Of a DNA stretch of 64,000 nucleotides, positions 26,765-35,287 are shown one piece after another. This DNA is from an uncultured Muribaculaceae bacterium (lineage in GTDB: Bacteria > Bacteroidota > Bacteroidia > Bacteroidales > Muribaculaceae), in contig CAJTUF010000008.1 in assembly GCA_910579675.1 (NCBI GenBank), positions 14,222 to 78,221 of the forward strand. The letters run 5' to 3'. Position 1 is the stretch's first letter, and each line of letters begins with the position of its first letter. The translations under genes and the position numbers were made by a program. The notes beneath the pieces were generated by a model. That model was not told the DNA's origin. It was given only the letters and a program-made list of their open reading frames with translations, and made no database searches.

Positions 26765-28948
26765 ATGAAAATATATTATCTCTTTGCCGCTTTGCCTCTG
26801 GCAGTGGCTGCGTGTTCACCCCAGGGCGGGGCGCCTGCTCCCGAGGCCGACTATACCGGCTATGTCGATGTAAAGATCGGCACCGGAGGCCACGGACATG
26901 TGTTTGTAGGCGCCAATGTGCCTTTTGGACTGGTGCAGCTCGGCCCCACCAGCATCCCCCAGGAGTGGGACTGGGTGTCGGGCTACCACGATTCCGACTC
27001 CACCGTGATAGGTTTTTCCCACACCCACTTCTCCGGCACCGGCATAGGCGATCTGTTTGATGTCAGTGTGATGCCCGTGGTGGGATCTGACCTTACTTAT
27101 GCCCGAGGCAAGGAGGATGATCCTCAGAGCGGCCTATGGTCGTATGCCGACCGCTCCCGCGAGGTGGCCCGCCCGGGTTATTACTCGGTGCCCCTCACGC
27201 GCTACGGCATCACAGCCGAGCTCACCGCCACAAACCGCGTAGGCTTCCACCGCTACACCTTCCCCGCCTCCGACTCCGCCGCTATCGTGATCGACCTCCA
27301 GAACGGCGGATGCTGGGACCGCACCACCGCCGCCTCGATGAAGGAGCTCAACGACTCCACCGTGGTGGGCTACCGCTTCTCAAAGGGGTGGGCTCCCGAT
27401 CAGAAGGTATATTTTGCCGCCCGCACCTCCAAGCCTTTCAGCTCGCTCGAGCTCAAGGGGCAGGATGATATGTATGGGCGCCTCAACTTCGCCACCACCG
27501 CCGGCGAGCAGATCATGCTCAAGGTGGCTCTCTCGCCTGTGTCGGAAGAGGGCGCGCTGGCCAATCTCGATGCCGAGCTGCCCGGATGGAACTTCGAGGC
27601 CACCGAGGCCGATGCAAAGGCCGCATGGAACTCCGAGCTCGCACGGGTGAGGATCGAGACCCCCGACAGTGTGGAGCGCACCAAGTTCTACACCAGTCTC
27701 TACCACACCATGATCGCCCCCTCGACCTATCAGGATGCCGACGGCACTTATTATGGAGCCGACGGAAAGATCCATCAGGGGGATGGCCACACCAACTATA
27801 CCACCTACTCGCTCTGGGACACCTACCGCGCCGCCATGCCGCTCATGAGCATAATCAACCCCGACCGCAACGCCGATATGATCAATACCATGCTCAATAT
27901 CTGCGACCAGCAGGGACGTCTCCCGGTGTGGCATTTCTGGGGCAATGAGACCAATTGCATGGTGGGCAATCCCGGCATCATACCGGTGGCCGACGCCATT
28001 GTGAAGAATCAGCCCGGCATTGACCGCGAACGCGCCTACAAGGCACTCCTCGTCACTGCCGCCGACACCGCCCGCGGGGGCGGACTCCGCGAGAAGTATG
28101 GCTATATACCATCGGATCTCATGACCGAATCGGTGGCCTACGATATGGAATATGCCATTGCCGACGGAGCTATCGCACGCGCAGCCGAGGCTATGGGCGA
28201 CACCGCCAATATGCGCCGCTTCACCGAGCGCAGCCACTCCTACCGCAACTATTTCGATCCTACCACCGGGTTTATCCGCGGCAGGATGGCCGACAAGTCG
28301 TGGCGCACACCTTTCGATCCGCGCTCGTCAAACCACCGTGCCGACGACTATTGCGAGGGCAACGCATGGCAATACACATGGCTCGTGCCTCAGGATCTCG
28401 AAGGTCTGGAGCAGTGTTTCGGCTCGCGCGAAGCAACCATTGCCCGCCTCGACTCGCTCTTCACCACCGACTCAGAGCTCACCGGCGACCTCGTGTCGAG
28501 CGACATATCGGGTCTCATAGGCCAGTATGCCCACGGCAATGAGCCGAGCCACCACGTGATCTACTTCTACACCATGCTCGGCGAGCCCGACAAGGCCGCC
28601 GACCGTGTGCGTCAGGTTTTCGACGAGATGTATCTTGCCGAGCCCAACGGACTTTCGGGCAATGAGGATGTTGGCCAGATGTCGGCATGGTATATCCTCT
28701 CGGCTCTCGGATTCTATCAGGTGGAGCCCGCCTCGGGCCGCTACTGGTTTGGCTCGCCGCTCTTCGACAGCGCCGAGATCGACGTGCCCGGCGGCAAATT
28801 TACCGTCAAGGCAATCGGCAACTCCAAGGACAACAAGTATATCCGCTCGGTCAAGCTCAACGGCAAGGAATATGACAAGCCCTATATCATGCACTCCGAC
28901 ATAATGAACGGAGGCACCCTTGAATTTACAATGGGCCCGGCCAAATAA
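26765..28948 (+). CDS. Glycoside hydrolase family 92 alpha-mannosidase lipoprotein
   Basis: A 727-residue GH92 enzyme; the family consists of Ca2+-dependent exo-alpha-mannosidases acting on N-glycans or fungal mannan. Motifs in order: GTGGHGHVFVGANVPFGLVQ, GFSHTHFSGTG, WDTYRAAMPLMSIINP, HFWGNETNCMVGNPG, GNEPSHHVIYFY and GLSGNEDVGQMSAWYILSALGFY, whose acidic residues belong to the active site of the family. The signal peptide MKIYYLFAALPLAVAAC ends in a lipobox, so it is probably surface- or periplasm-anchored. The start at 26765 was chosen for that signal; a long upstream extension is rejected. A weak -7-like TATCTTCG lies at 26716. Linkage specificity cannot be read from sequence. Confidence 0.95.
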   Translation: MKIYYLFAALPLAVAACSPQGGAPAPEADYTGYVDVKIGTGGHGHVFVGANVPFGLVQLGPTSIPQEWDWVSGYHDSDSTVIGFSHTHFSGTGIGDLFDVSVMPVVGSDLTYARGKEDDPQSGLWSYADRSREVARPGYYSVPLTRYGITAELTATNRVGFHRYTFPASDSAAIVIDLQNGGCWDRTTAASMKELNDSTVVGYRFSKGWAPDQKVYFAARTSKPFSSLELKGQDDMYGRLNFATTAGEQIMLKVALSPVSEEGALANLDAELPGWNFEATEADAKAAWNSELARVRIETPDSVERTKFYTSLYHTMIAPSTYQDADGTYYGADGKIHQGDGHTNYTTYSLWDTYRAAMPLMSIINPDRNADMINTMLNICDQQGRLPVWHFWGNETNCMVGNPGIIPVADAIVKNQPGIDRERAYKALLVTAADTARGGGLREKYGYIPSDLMTESVAYDMEYAIADGAIARAAEAMGDTANMRRFTERSHSYRNYFDPTTGFIRGRMADKSWRTPFDPRSSNHRADDYCEGNAWQYTWLVPQDLEGLEQCFGSREATIARLDSLFTTDSELTGDLVSSDISGLIGQYAHGNEPSHHVIYFYTMLGEPDKAADRVRQVFDEMYLAEPNGLSGNEDVGQMSAWYILSALGFYQVEPASGRYWFGSPLFDSAEIDVPGGKFTVKAIGNSKDNKYIRSVKLNGKEYDKPYIMHSDIMNGGTLEFTMGPAK

Positions 28949-28969
28949 TTCCGGCTCCTGAGCAAAAAA

Positions 28970-29015
28970 CCGCACGGGGATCCGAGCCTGACTATGGCGC
29001 CGGATCCCCGTGCGG
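28970..29015. terminator. Bidirectional terminator between GH92 and PL8 genes
   Basis: A perfect 15-bp stem (28970-28984 with 29001-29015, CCGCACGGGGATCCG) lies between convergent genes. An A-tract on the left and CTGTTT on the right serve the two strands. Confidence 0.85.
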
Positions 29016-29034
29016 CTGTTTGCCCCCATCGGGT

Positions 29035-31113
29035 CTAAAGCCCGGGGATAGCCGACAGGACTGCGAAGCCGTCGCCGGAGGGTGTGAGCATATAGATCCC
29101 CGGGTCGGATATGTCGAACTGGCGGGCGCCGGTGATAGCGACAGTATCAGGCCGATAGGCTGTGATATAGACAATACCGTTGATTTCAGCTGCCTGGACG
29201 GAACTGTCGTTGCGGATTATTCTGACAGAACCGATTGGGAATGATGCCGCCTGATCGGATGAGACATCGGGCAGAATGATATACTGATAGGCCGCGACGG
29301 AATCTCTATGGTGGGGAATATACAGTTCGGCCACCTCGCCGCTCACTTCGGCCGGGGTGTATGAACCCATGAAGTCAGACCATCGGCCGGTGCGTTTCCC
29401 GGTTATAGCCACGCAATCGGCCGGACCCGGCAATATGTAGCATATGCTGTCGTGGTAGAACCGTAGGCCGGTGCCTGAACACTCTTTGCGACCTTCGACC
29501 GGGAGCCATGTGGAGCCGGAGCGCATAAGCAGATTGCCGCGACGTATCTTCTGTTCGATTGTGGTGGCCAGACTCAATGTTGTGTCGGAGGCTATTCCGG
29601 CCCCGAGGCAAACAATCATATCGTCGGTGAAGATCCATGATTTGCGGGCGTTGACCTTGTCGCGGTCAAGGATCATGGCTGTCATGCCGGTCCGGCCATC
29701 GGTAACGCCTCCTACAAAATTGCTGTTGTTTCGCACATGATCGCCATAACCGGAGGGTTGTGGCACCGGAAGGGTTGTGTCATATGACGTGGTGCCGGGG
29801 ATTTTACGCCAGTCCCATAAGGGAAACACATTGAGATACTCATCGCCACGACGATATACATAAGTGGCTCCATCGGCCATGTAGAAGCCTTTCAGATTGT
29901 CTTCGTTGACGAGTTCAGTGCCGATTACCCGCAGTGATGCCATCTTGACCGAGGCCATCCATCGCGGCGCACGGTGGATGGTCATGTCCGATTCCCCGAA
30001 GTGTTTATGGCCGGTAAACGAGGATATGCCGGATGATGATGATGACAGGAAATTGTCGTTCATGAAGTCGTCGATCACGCTTAAGTCGGCGTCGGAGCTT
30101 CCGGCACGGAGCATTCCGGCATCGTTGCCAACGGCCAGACCTTTGTGGATCGGAGCATTGTGAAACAGTTGCCGGTCGAGTGCGTTTATGTCCATATAAC
30201 CTTTCCATATGATCCAGCGGTAGCCCTTGGCAAACAGATTGTTGACCACCGACTGCTGCTGTGGGGAAAGGGCAAATGATGTGCCGGCAAACAGGCGGGA
30301 GTAGAAAGACATCTCGTTGAGAAACGCGAGTCCGTAGTTGCCGAATTGCTGCTGTGGTCCATGCTGGTGGAAGCTCCAGTCATCTTTTATCCCCTCAGGC
30401 TGTCCGGTGGTGATCTCCGAAAGTATAGAGTCGCGGGCCTCCTTTGCGAGATTATGATCATCGGTCAGGATGGCCTTGATCAAGACGTTGCCGGCAAGCC
30501 ATACTTTATTCTGGCCGGTACGTCCGAAGCGCGATTTGTCCATCACCGCTATTGCACCGTTCAGATCTTCTGGCGTCAACTTGTCGCGCAACATGATAAA
30601 TGCCGGGCCGAAGGTCTTGGGAATACCGATCTCGTTGTACCACCAGTTTTTACATACAGGCCGGGTTGAGAACCAGTAGCGCAAGCCCTTGAAGATGGTT
30701 GAGTCGACGGCTGCATTGAGAGGATCGGAAGGATAGGATAGCAGGAATTTGGTCAGCTCGAGGATCCGGTCGGCATGTTTTTTGGCGTCCCATCCCGAGC
30801 GCTTGGTGTCGTTGTAGTTGATATCGGGCCACGAACCGTCGCTAAGGATTGAGTCGATATATGATGAGATGAGTTGGCGATTGAATGGATAGCGCTGATG
30901 CAATTCGACCACTACCTGATCGGAATACTCCGTTTCGGGGATGAGGGCGTGGAGGATGCGGTTGATCGGATCTCGATCAGATTTGGTGTCAATCATTGCT
31001 TGCCGGTAATTGCTTGCGATTTGCTGCAATTCGGTTGAGCCGGATGTGTGATATTCGCCCTTCAGCGACTGGAAAAATATAAATGTCAACAGGATAACGG
31101 TAAAGATTCTCAT
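29035..31113 (-). CDS. Polysaccharide lyase family 8 (chondroitin/hyaluronan lyase-like)
   Basis: A 692-residue secreted enzyme predicted to cleave acidic polysaccharide by beta-elimination. An N-terminal (alpha/alpha) toroid is followed by beta-sandwich domains. Family motifs seen are NWWYNEIGIPK (Asn and aromatic subsite residues), DDWSFHQHGPQQQFGNYG (catalytic His and Tyr region) and GHKHFGESDMTIHRAPRW. The signal peptide is MRIFTVILLTFIFFQSLKG, with no lipobox. The start at 31113 follows a TATCTTTG element at 31142-31149. The family also includes xanthan lyases, so substrate is open; a host glycosaminoglycan is plausible for a gut bacterium. It is a single gene. Confidence 0.9.
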   Translation of the reverse strand: MRIFTVILLTFIFFQSLKGEYHTSGSTELQQIASNYRQAMIDTKSDRDPINRILHALIPETEYSDQVVVELHQRYPFNRQLISSYIDSILSDGSWPDINYNDTKRSGWDAKKHADRILELTKFLLSYPSDPLNAAVDSTIFKGLRYWFSTRPVCKNWWYNEIGIPKTFGPAFIMLRDKLTPEDLNGAIAVMDKSRFGRTGQNKVWLAGNVLIKAILTDDHNLAKEARDSILSEITTGQPEGIKDDWSFHQHGPQQQFGNYGLAFLNEMSFYSRLFAGTSFALSPQQQSVVNNLFAKGYRWIIWKGYMDINALDRQLFHNAPIHKGLAVGNDAGMLRAGSSDADLSVIDDFMNDNFLSSSSSGISSFTGHKHFGESDMTIHRAPRWMASVKMASLRVIGTELVNEDNLKGFYMADGATYVYRRGDEYLNVFPLWDWRKIPGTTSYDTTLPVPQPSGYGDHVRNNSNFVGGVTDGRTGMTAMILDRDKVNARKSWIFTDDMIVCLGAGIASDTTLSLATTIEQKIRRGNLLMRSGSTWLPVEGRKECSGTGLRFYHDSICYILPGPADCVAITGKRTGRWSDFMGSYTPAEVSGEVAELYIPHHRDSVAAYQYIILPDVSSDQAASFPIGSVRIIRNDSSVQAAEINGIVYITAYRPDTVAITGARQFDISDPGIYMLTPSGDGFAVLSAIPGL

Positions 31114-31141
31114 ATCATTGCGAGGCTTTCGATTGATGGTG

Positions 31142-31149
31142 CAAAGATA
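31142..31149 (-). promoter_or_regulatory. -7 promoter element of the PL8 gene
   Basis: TATCTTTG on the minus strand, 28 nt before the ATG at 31113, abutting the terminator of the upstream operon. Confidence 0.5.
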
Positions 31150-31158
31150 ATAAAAAGA

Positions 31159-31192
31159 CAACAAGAGGCTGCCCTGATGCAGCCTCCTGTTG
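31159..31192 (-). terminator. Intrinsic terminator of the DUF5689/TonB receptor operon
   Basis: The arms 31159-31172 and 31179-31192 pair (CAACA-GAGGCTGC with its complement, one mismatch), followed on the minus strand by TCTTTTTATT. Confidence 0.8.
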
Positions 31193-31218
31193 CTATGAAA
31201 ATAGATGCGGGTCGGGTA

Positions 31219-33858
31219 TTATTCGCCTTTTGGGCCCCAGGTGTAGGCCGAGGTCGACTTAAATCCGGCCACACCGAAATACTTTTCAATATTGCCCTTG
31301 AGGGTAACCTGCTTACCGAGGTTGCCGGGATTGCCGGCGAGGTTGAGGGCCGAGCGCACGGCTCCTGAGGGGAGCTGCACGGGGATACATTTGTTGATGT
31401 CGGTCTCCTTGGGCGAGTCGGCGATGAGGATATTGGTTGCCGAGGCGGCTTCAGTGGAGAAGTGGGCTCCCTCGGAGATTTTCTGACCTTCGACCGATCC
31501 GACTATGTAGCCGGTGACATATACACCCGTCGCGCCACCCTTGCCGTAGACTGTCAGACCCTGTGCCACCGAATAGGGTTCGGAGGCCGAGCCGCTGCCT
31601 GTGGCCGGGGTGTCGGGAGTGGGATCATCGGGGGTGGATGATCCACCGGCACCGATGCGGAGATCGTCGATGCGATAAGTGGTGTAGCCGTCGGCGGCCG
31701 GGCCGGAATAGCGGAAGCCTATGTAGACTATCCCCTTGAAGGCTGAGAGGTCGATGGTGCCCGAGGGCTCAAACTCGCTCCACGATCCGGTGGGCGATGG
31801 AATCTTGGCTTCGAGGCGCGTGATGGTGGCTGTGGCGGGATCGGCTGAGGTCATGGCAAACACCTCCAGAGTGCCTGACCCGGTGTAGCCCACGCAAGTG
31901 GTGAAGCTCATGGTCTTTGACTCCATCTTGTCGATATCGAGGGCGGGGGTGATGAGCCACGACACGAAGCCGTCGGTGCCGGGCTTGCCGTTGTAGCCGG
32001 TGCATGCGGCAAAGGTGTTGCTGTTGTAGCTCTGGATAAACCAGGGCTTGTTGCCGCTGGTGGTCACAGAGGTCCAGCCTTTGAGCTGGTTTATGTCGGT
32101 GAGGCCCGAAAAGTCGGCTGTGAGCGATGTGAGGGCGTCGCCGGGGGTGGGGTCGACCGGAGTGTCGGAGCCTCCCTCCTTATTGTAGGCGGTGAGGTTT
32201 TTCACGCCGGGCATGCCGACATATTTCATCACGTCGCCCTGGATGCTCACGGCAGAGTGGAGCAGCCCGGGATTGTCCATCAGGTTGAGTGCCGAGCGGA
32301 TGGCTCCGGTGGGGAGGTTGACCGAGATGCAGTTGTTGAAGTCGGTCTCCGTGGGGGTGTCGGCAAGAAGAATGTTTGTGGCCTTTGTTGCGGGCACGCT
32401 GAATATGCAGCTCTCAGTGTCGGCATAGGTGAGGATGTCGGTGTTGACCCATCCCACCACATATCCTTTGACCCAAACGCCGGTCTTCACGGCAGCCGAG
32501 GTCGACGAGGGGTTGAAGCCTCTCACCTGGGCGGGATTGAATGGCTTGGCCTCGGAGCCGTCGCCCGATGGGATTCCGGCGCCCGGTGTCTCTACCCCTT
32601 CGATGGTAAATTCGGCTGCGGTGCCTTTGTTGCCGGTGATGGCAAAGGTAGAGAGATCGCGTTCGAAGTTACCGTAGACCATTATCTCGTGTCCGAGATT
32701 AGAGGGGTTGTCGCGGAGGTTGCCTATGGTGCGGAGTGCAGAGCCCTGGGGGAGGCGTATCACGAGGGCCTCGCGCAGGCTGCGGGTGTCGGCGCTCATG
32801 CCTATGACGAGCGTGTTGTTCATGTCGAAGGGTGCTTCCCACTGGATGTCGGCCTCGGAGCTGACGGCGGAGACGCCCGAGCGCACGGCGCCGACTATGT
32901 AGCCCTTGACCCATCCGAGGCCGGGAGCTCCGGCGGCTTCCATCGCCACCACCTGATCAACCGTGTAGGGGTTGGTCTCGGTGCCGATGGGGAGGGTGGG
33001 ATTGCCCACATTGAGGATGTCGTCGGTGGAGCGGAGGAGGAGCTGCCAGTTGGCCGATGATCCGGAGCCATTGTACGACAGGATGCCTACAATATCGAAA
33101 TCGCCGGCAGGAAGGGTCTCGCTCCAGAAACGGGCATAGCCGCTGGTGCGCACTATGATCGAGTTGCCGTTCTGGTCGAGCAGGGTACGGTTGGTGTTGA
33201 CCTTATGAGCGGAGCAGAAGGCCACCTGTCCCCCCTCCTCGAAGTGTACGTTGTTGATGCGCACGAGGCGGCTCTGCATGCGCCGCAGGCTCTCGGCCGA
33301 GTTGCCGAGGCGGGGTATGTCGACGGTGAGGGTGTCGATCATCTCGGGCTCGGGAAGACCATTCAGGCGGGCATGGCTCTCAAAAAACTCATAGGGCATG
33401 AAAGTGGCCTGCCATCCGTAGGATGAGGAGTAGTCGGGAAAACCGAGCTGCTGCAGCGATGAATATTTGCCGATATACATATCGGTGACATCCACCACCA
33501 CCTCCTGGCCTATGCGGTAGCGGTTGCAGAGGCTGTTGGCGTTGATGCTCATTGCGAGGGCGCCTGTGGCATCCTGTATGACGAGGCTTTTGTAGATGTT
33601 TCCGGCCTCGTCGGAGCTCACTACGCGTCCCGACACCACAACTCTCTCTCCGGCGCCGTTGAGTCGCACGGTGTCGATATAGTTGGCGGCATCGTTCCAG
33701 TAGGCCTCCTTGAGCTGGGCTATGGTGGTGTTTGGTGTCAGGCCGGCTTCAGGCTCGGTGAAGGCGGGGGAGTCGACATCGTCCTGACAGGCCGTCGGGG
33801 CCATCAGTGCCGCAAGGGCTGCGGTGGCTGTTGATAAATATTTGAGTATCTTGTTCAT
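31219..33858 (-). CDS. DUF5689 lipoprotein with three DUF6359-like repeats
   Basis: An 879-residue lipoprotein: signal ending ALMAPTAC, then a DUF5689 domain (~35-275) homologous to the one in the next gene (IYKSLVIQDATGALAMSI, GQEVVVDVTDMYIGKYSSLQQLG). It is followed by repeated OB-like modules with the pattern GVWVKGYVVGWV...NILLADTPTETD...V-x-LPTGAIRSALNL, at about 285-425, 435-580 and 765-879. The third is preceded by a choice-of-anchor/jelly-roll domain (~590-740). It is the last gene of an operon with the DUF5689 protein and the TonB receptor, with a 32-bp gap. Such modules are likely surface ligand-binding; the ligand is unknown. Confidence 0.8.
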   Translation of the reverse strand: MNKILKYLSTATAALAALMAPTACQDDVDSPAFTEPEAGLTPNTTIAQLKEAYWNDAANYIDTVRLNGAGERVVVSGRVVSSDEAGNIYKSLVIQDATGALAMSINANSLCNRYRIGQEVVVDVTDMYIGKYSSLQQLGFPDYSSSYGWQATFMPYEFFESHARLNGLPEPEMIDTLTVDIPRLGNSAESLRRMQSRLVRINNVHFEEGGQVAFCSAHKVNTNRTLLDQNGNSIIVRTSGYARFWSETLPAGDFDIVGILSYNGSGSSANWQLLLRSTDDILNVGNPTLPIGTETNPYTVDQVVAMEAAGAPGLGWVKGYIVGAVRSGVSAVSSEADIQWEAPFDMNNTLVIGMSADTRSLREALVIRLPQGSALRTIGNLRDNPSNLGHEIMVYGNFERDLSTFAITGNKGTAAEFTIEGVETPGAGIPSGDGSEAKPFNPAQVRGFNPSSTSAAVKTGVWVKGYVVGWVNTDILTYADTESCIFSVPATKATNILLADTPTETDFNNCISVNLPTGAIRSALNLMDNPGLLHSAVSIQGDVMKYVGMPGVKNLTAYNKEGGSDTPVDPTPGDALTSLTADFSGLTDINQLKGWTSVTTSGNKPWFIQSYNSNTFAACTGYNGKPGTDGFVSWLITPALDIDKMESKTMSFTTCVGYTGSGTLEVFAMTSADPATATITRLEAKIPSPTGSWSEFEPSGTIDLSAFKGIVYIGFRYSGPAADGYTTYRIDDLRIGAGGSSTPDDPTPDTPATGSGSASEPYSVAQGLTVYGKGGATGVYVTGYIVGSVEGQKISEGAHFSTEAASATNILIADSPKETDINKCIPVQLPSGAVRSALNLAGNPGNLGKQVTLKGNIEKYFGVAGFKSTSAYTWGPKGE

Positions 33859-33890
33859 GGAAGATATATCGGAAGATGTGGGGAGGAGAA

Positions 33891-35231
33891 TCAGTTATCG
33901 GCTCTCACATATATGAGTGGCAGAGGCTGCGATGCGGTGGTAGAGGGCGCGAAGTTGCTGTACTGGTCGGCCCAGCGCACCACAAAGCCGCTGCGGAGGG
34001 TGTTGGTGAGGGTCCATCCGCCGGCAGCAGGCTCCACCTTCCAGTAGCATCCGTCGACGGGGTTGTCGTAGAGCTGGAAAGAGCGGTGGGCGTCGACATC
34101 GTCCATTGCCACATAGCGGCCATAGGAGTCGGTGATGGCGCGGGTGGCGTCGGAATTGCCCTTGACAAAGGTCATCTCGCAGGTCTCCTTGGCGGTGACG
34201 GTGTTGGTGCCTGTGGCCACGGGATCCTCGACATAGAGATAGCCGTAGGAGTAGGAAGCCGAGATCGGTATGGCCACCTTACCGTCGGGGTTGACCATGA
34301 TGAAGCGGGTGCCGGGGGCGGGCATGGTGGAGCTCAGGGTGTAGACAGCCGGCTTGGCTCCGGGTATGTCGGCGGGATCGCCCGAAAATCCGAAGGCGTC
34401 GGTCTGCGAGCGCATCAGGAGCTGCCAGTCGGTGCCGTAGTAGCTGAGGATAGCCACCACGGAGCCGGTGCCTGCGGGCATGGTCATCTGGGCAAAGGTG
34501 GCATAGGCGCTGTTGCGCACGGTGATCGAGTTGCCACGGCCGTCGATAAGCGAGCGGTTGCTTGAGGTGCCGAAGTCGCTCCAAGTGAGCGAACCGCCCC
34601 CTTCAAAAGCAACATTGTCGAGCCTCACGAGCTGCCCTACATAGCGGGCTATGCTGTCCTGGTTGCGTCCCCACTCCTTGATGCGGGCGAGGGTGGTGGC
34701 GATAGTGTCGATCTCTTCGGGGCGGGGGAGTCCGTTGAGATGGGTCTTGTCGTAGAACATCGAGCCGGGCATCTGCGAGGTCTCGTAGCCTGAGCCGTAG
34801 GCTTCGCGCAGACCAATCTGGAAGAGGCCGTTGTATTTACCGGCATAGAGGCCGGTGACGTCGATAAACATTTCTTCCCCCTCTTTGAAGCGGAGGTAGA
34901 GCTTGGTGGTGTCTACGGCAATTGCCACAGCCGAGGTGGCGTCCTGAAGATAGACGGTCTTGTAGATGTTGCCGGTCGAGTCAGAGGCTATCACACGGCC
35001 TCCGAGGATCACCCGTCCGCTGGTGGTCGGGGGTGTCACCATCAGGGCATAGTTGCGGTCGGACTGCCAGTAAGATTTCTTGAAATCGAGAATGGTGGTG
35101 TTGGCCTCCATGGTGGTCGACGGTATGTCGAGTGGCGGCCTGTCGAGGTCGCCGTCGCATGAAGATAACAGGGCGGGGATCAGTGCCGCAGCAGCCAGAG
35201 CTACCGATGCCCGTATATGCTTGAGATTCAT
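33891..35231 (-). CDS. DUF5689 lipoprotein, partner of the TonB receptor
   Basis: A 446-residue lipoprotein with signal MNLKHIRASVALAAAALIPALLSSC. A DUF5689 domain fills residues ~30-280 (NIYKTVYLQDATSAVAIAV, GEEMFIDVTGLYAGKYNGLFQIG). The C-terminal ~130 residues (RFIMVNPDGKVAIPISASYSYGYLYVED) look like a beta-trefoil or galactose-binding-like addition. It lies 56 bp after the TonB receptor gene and 32 bp before its larger paralogue. By position it takes the place that SusD takes in starch-utilisation-like systems, capturing ligand for the receptor. That role is inference. Confidence 0.8.
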   Translation of the reverse strand: MNLKHIRASVALAAAALIPALLSSCDGDLDRPPLDIPSTTMEANTTILDFKKSYWQSDRNYALMVTPPTTSGRVILGGRVIASDSTGNIYKTVYLQDATSAVAIAVDTTKLYLRFKEGEEMFIDVTGLYAGKYNGLFQIGLREAYGSGYETSQMPGSMFYDKTHLNGLPRPEEIDTIATTLARIKEWGRNQDSIARYVGQLVRLDNVAFEGGGSLTWSDFGTSSNRSLIDGRGNSITVRNSAYATFAQMTMPAGTGSVVAILSYYGTDWQLLMRSQTDAFGFSGDPADIPGAKPAVYTLSSTMPAPGTRFIMVNPDGKVAIPISASYSYGYLYVEDPVATGTNTVTAKETCEMTFVKGNSDATRAITDSYGRYVAMDDVDAHRSFQLYDNPVDGCYWKVEPAAGGWTLTNTLRSGFVVRWADQYSNFAPSTTASQPLPLIYVRADN

Positions 35232-35287
35232 ATTATGATTGCGTGGATGTTAGAAAGGTGGGTGGAGGAGTGGATGAGTGGCGGCTG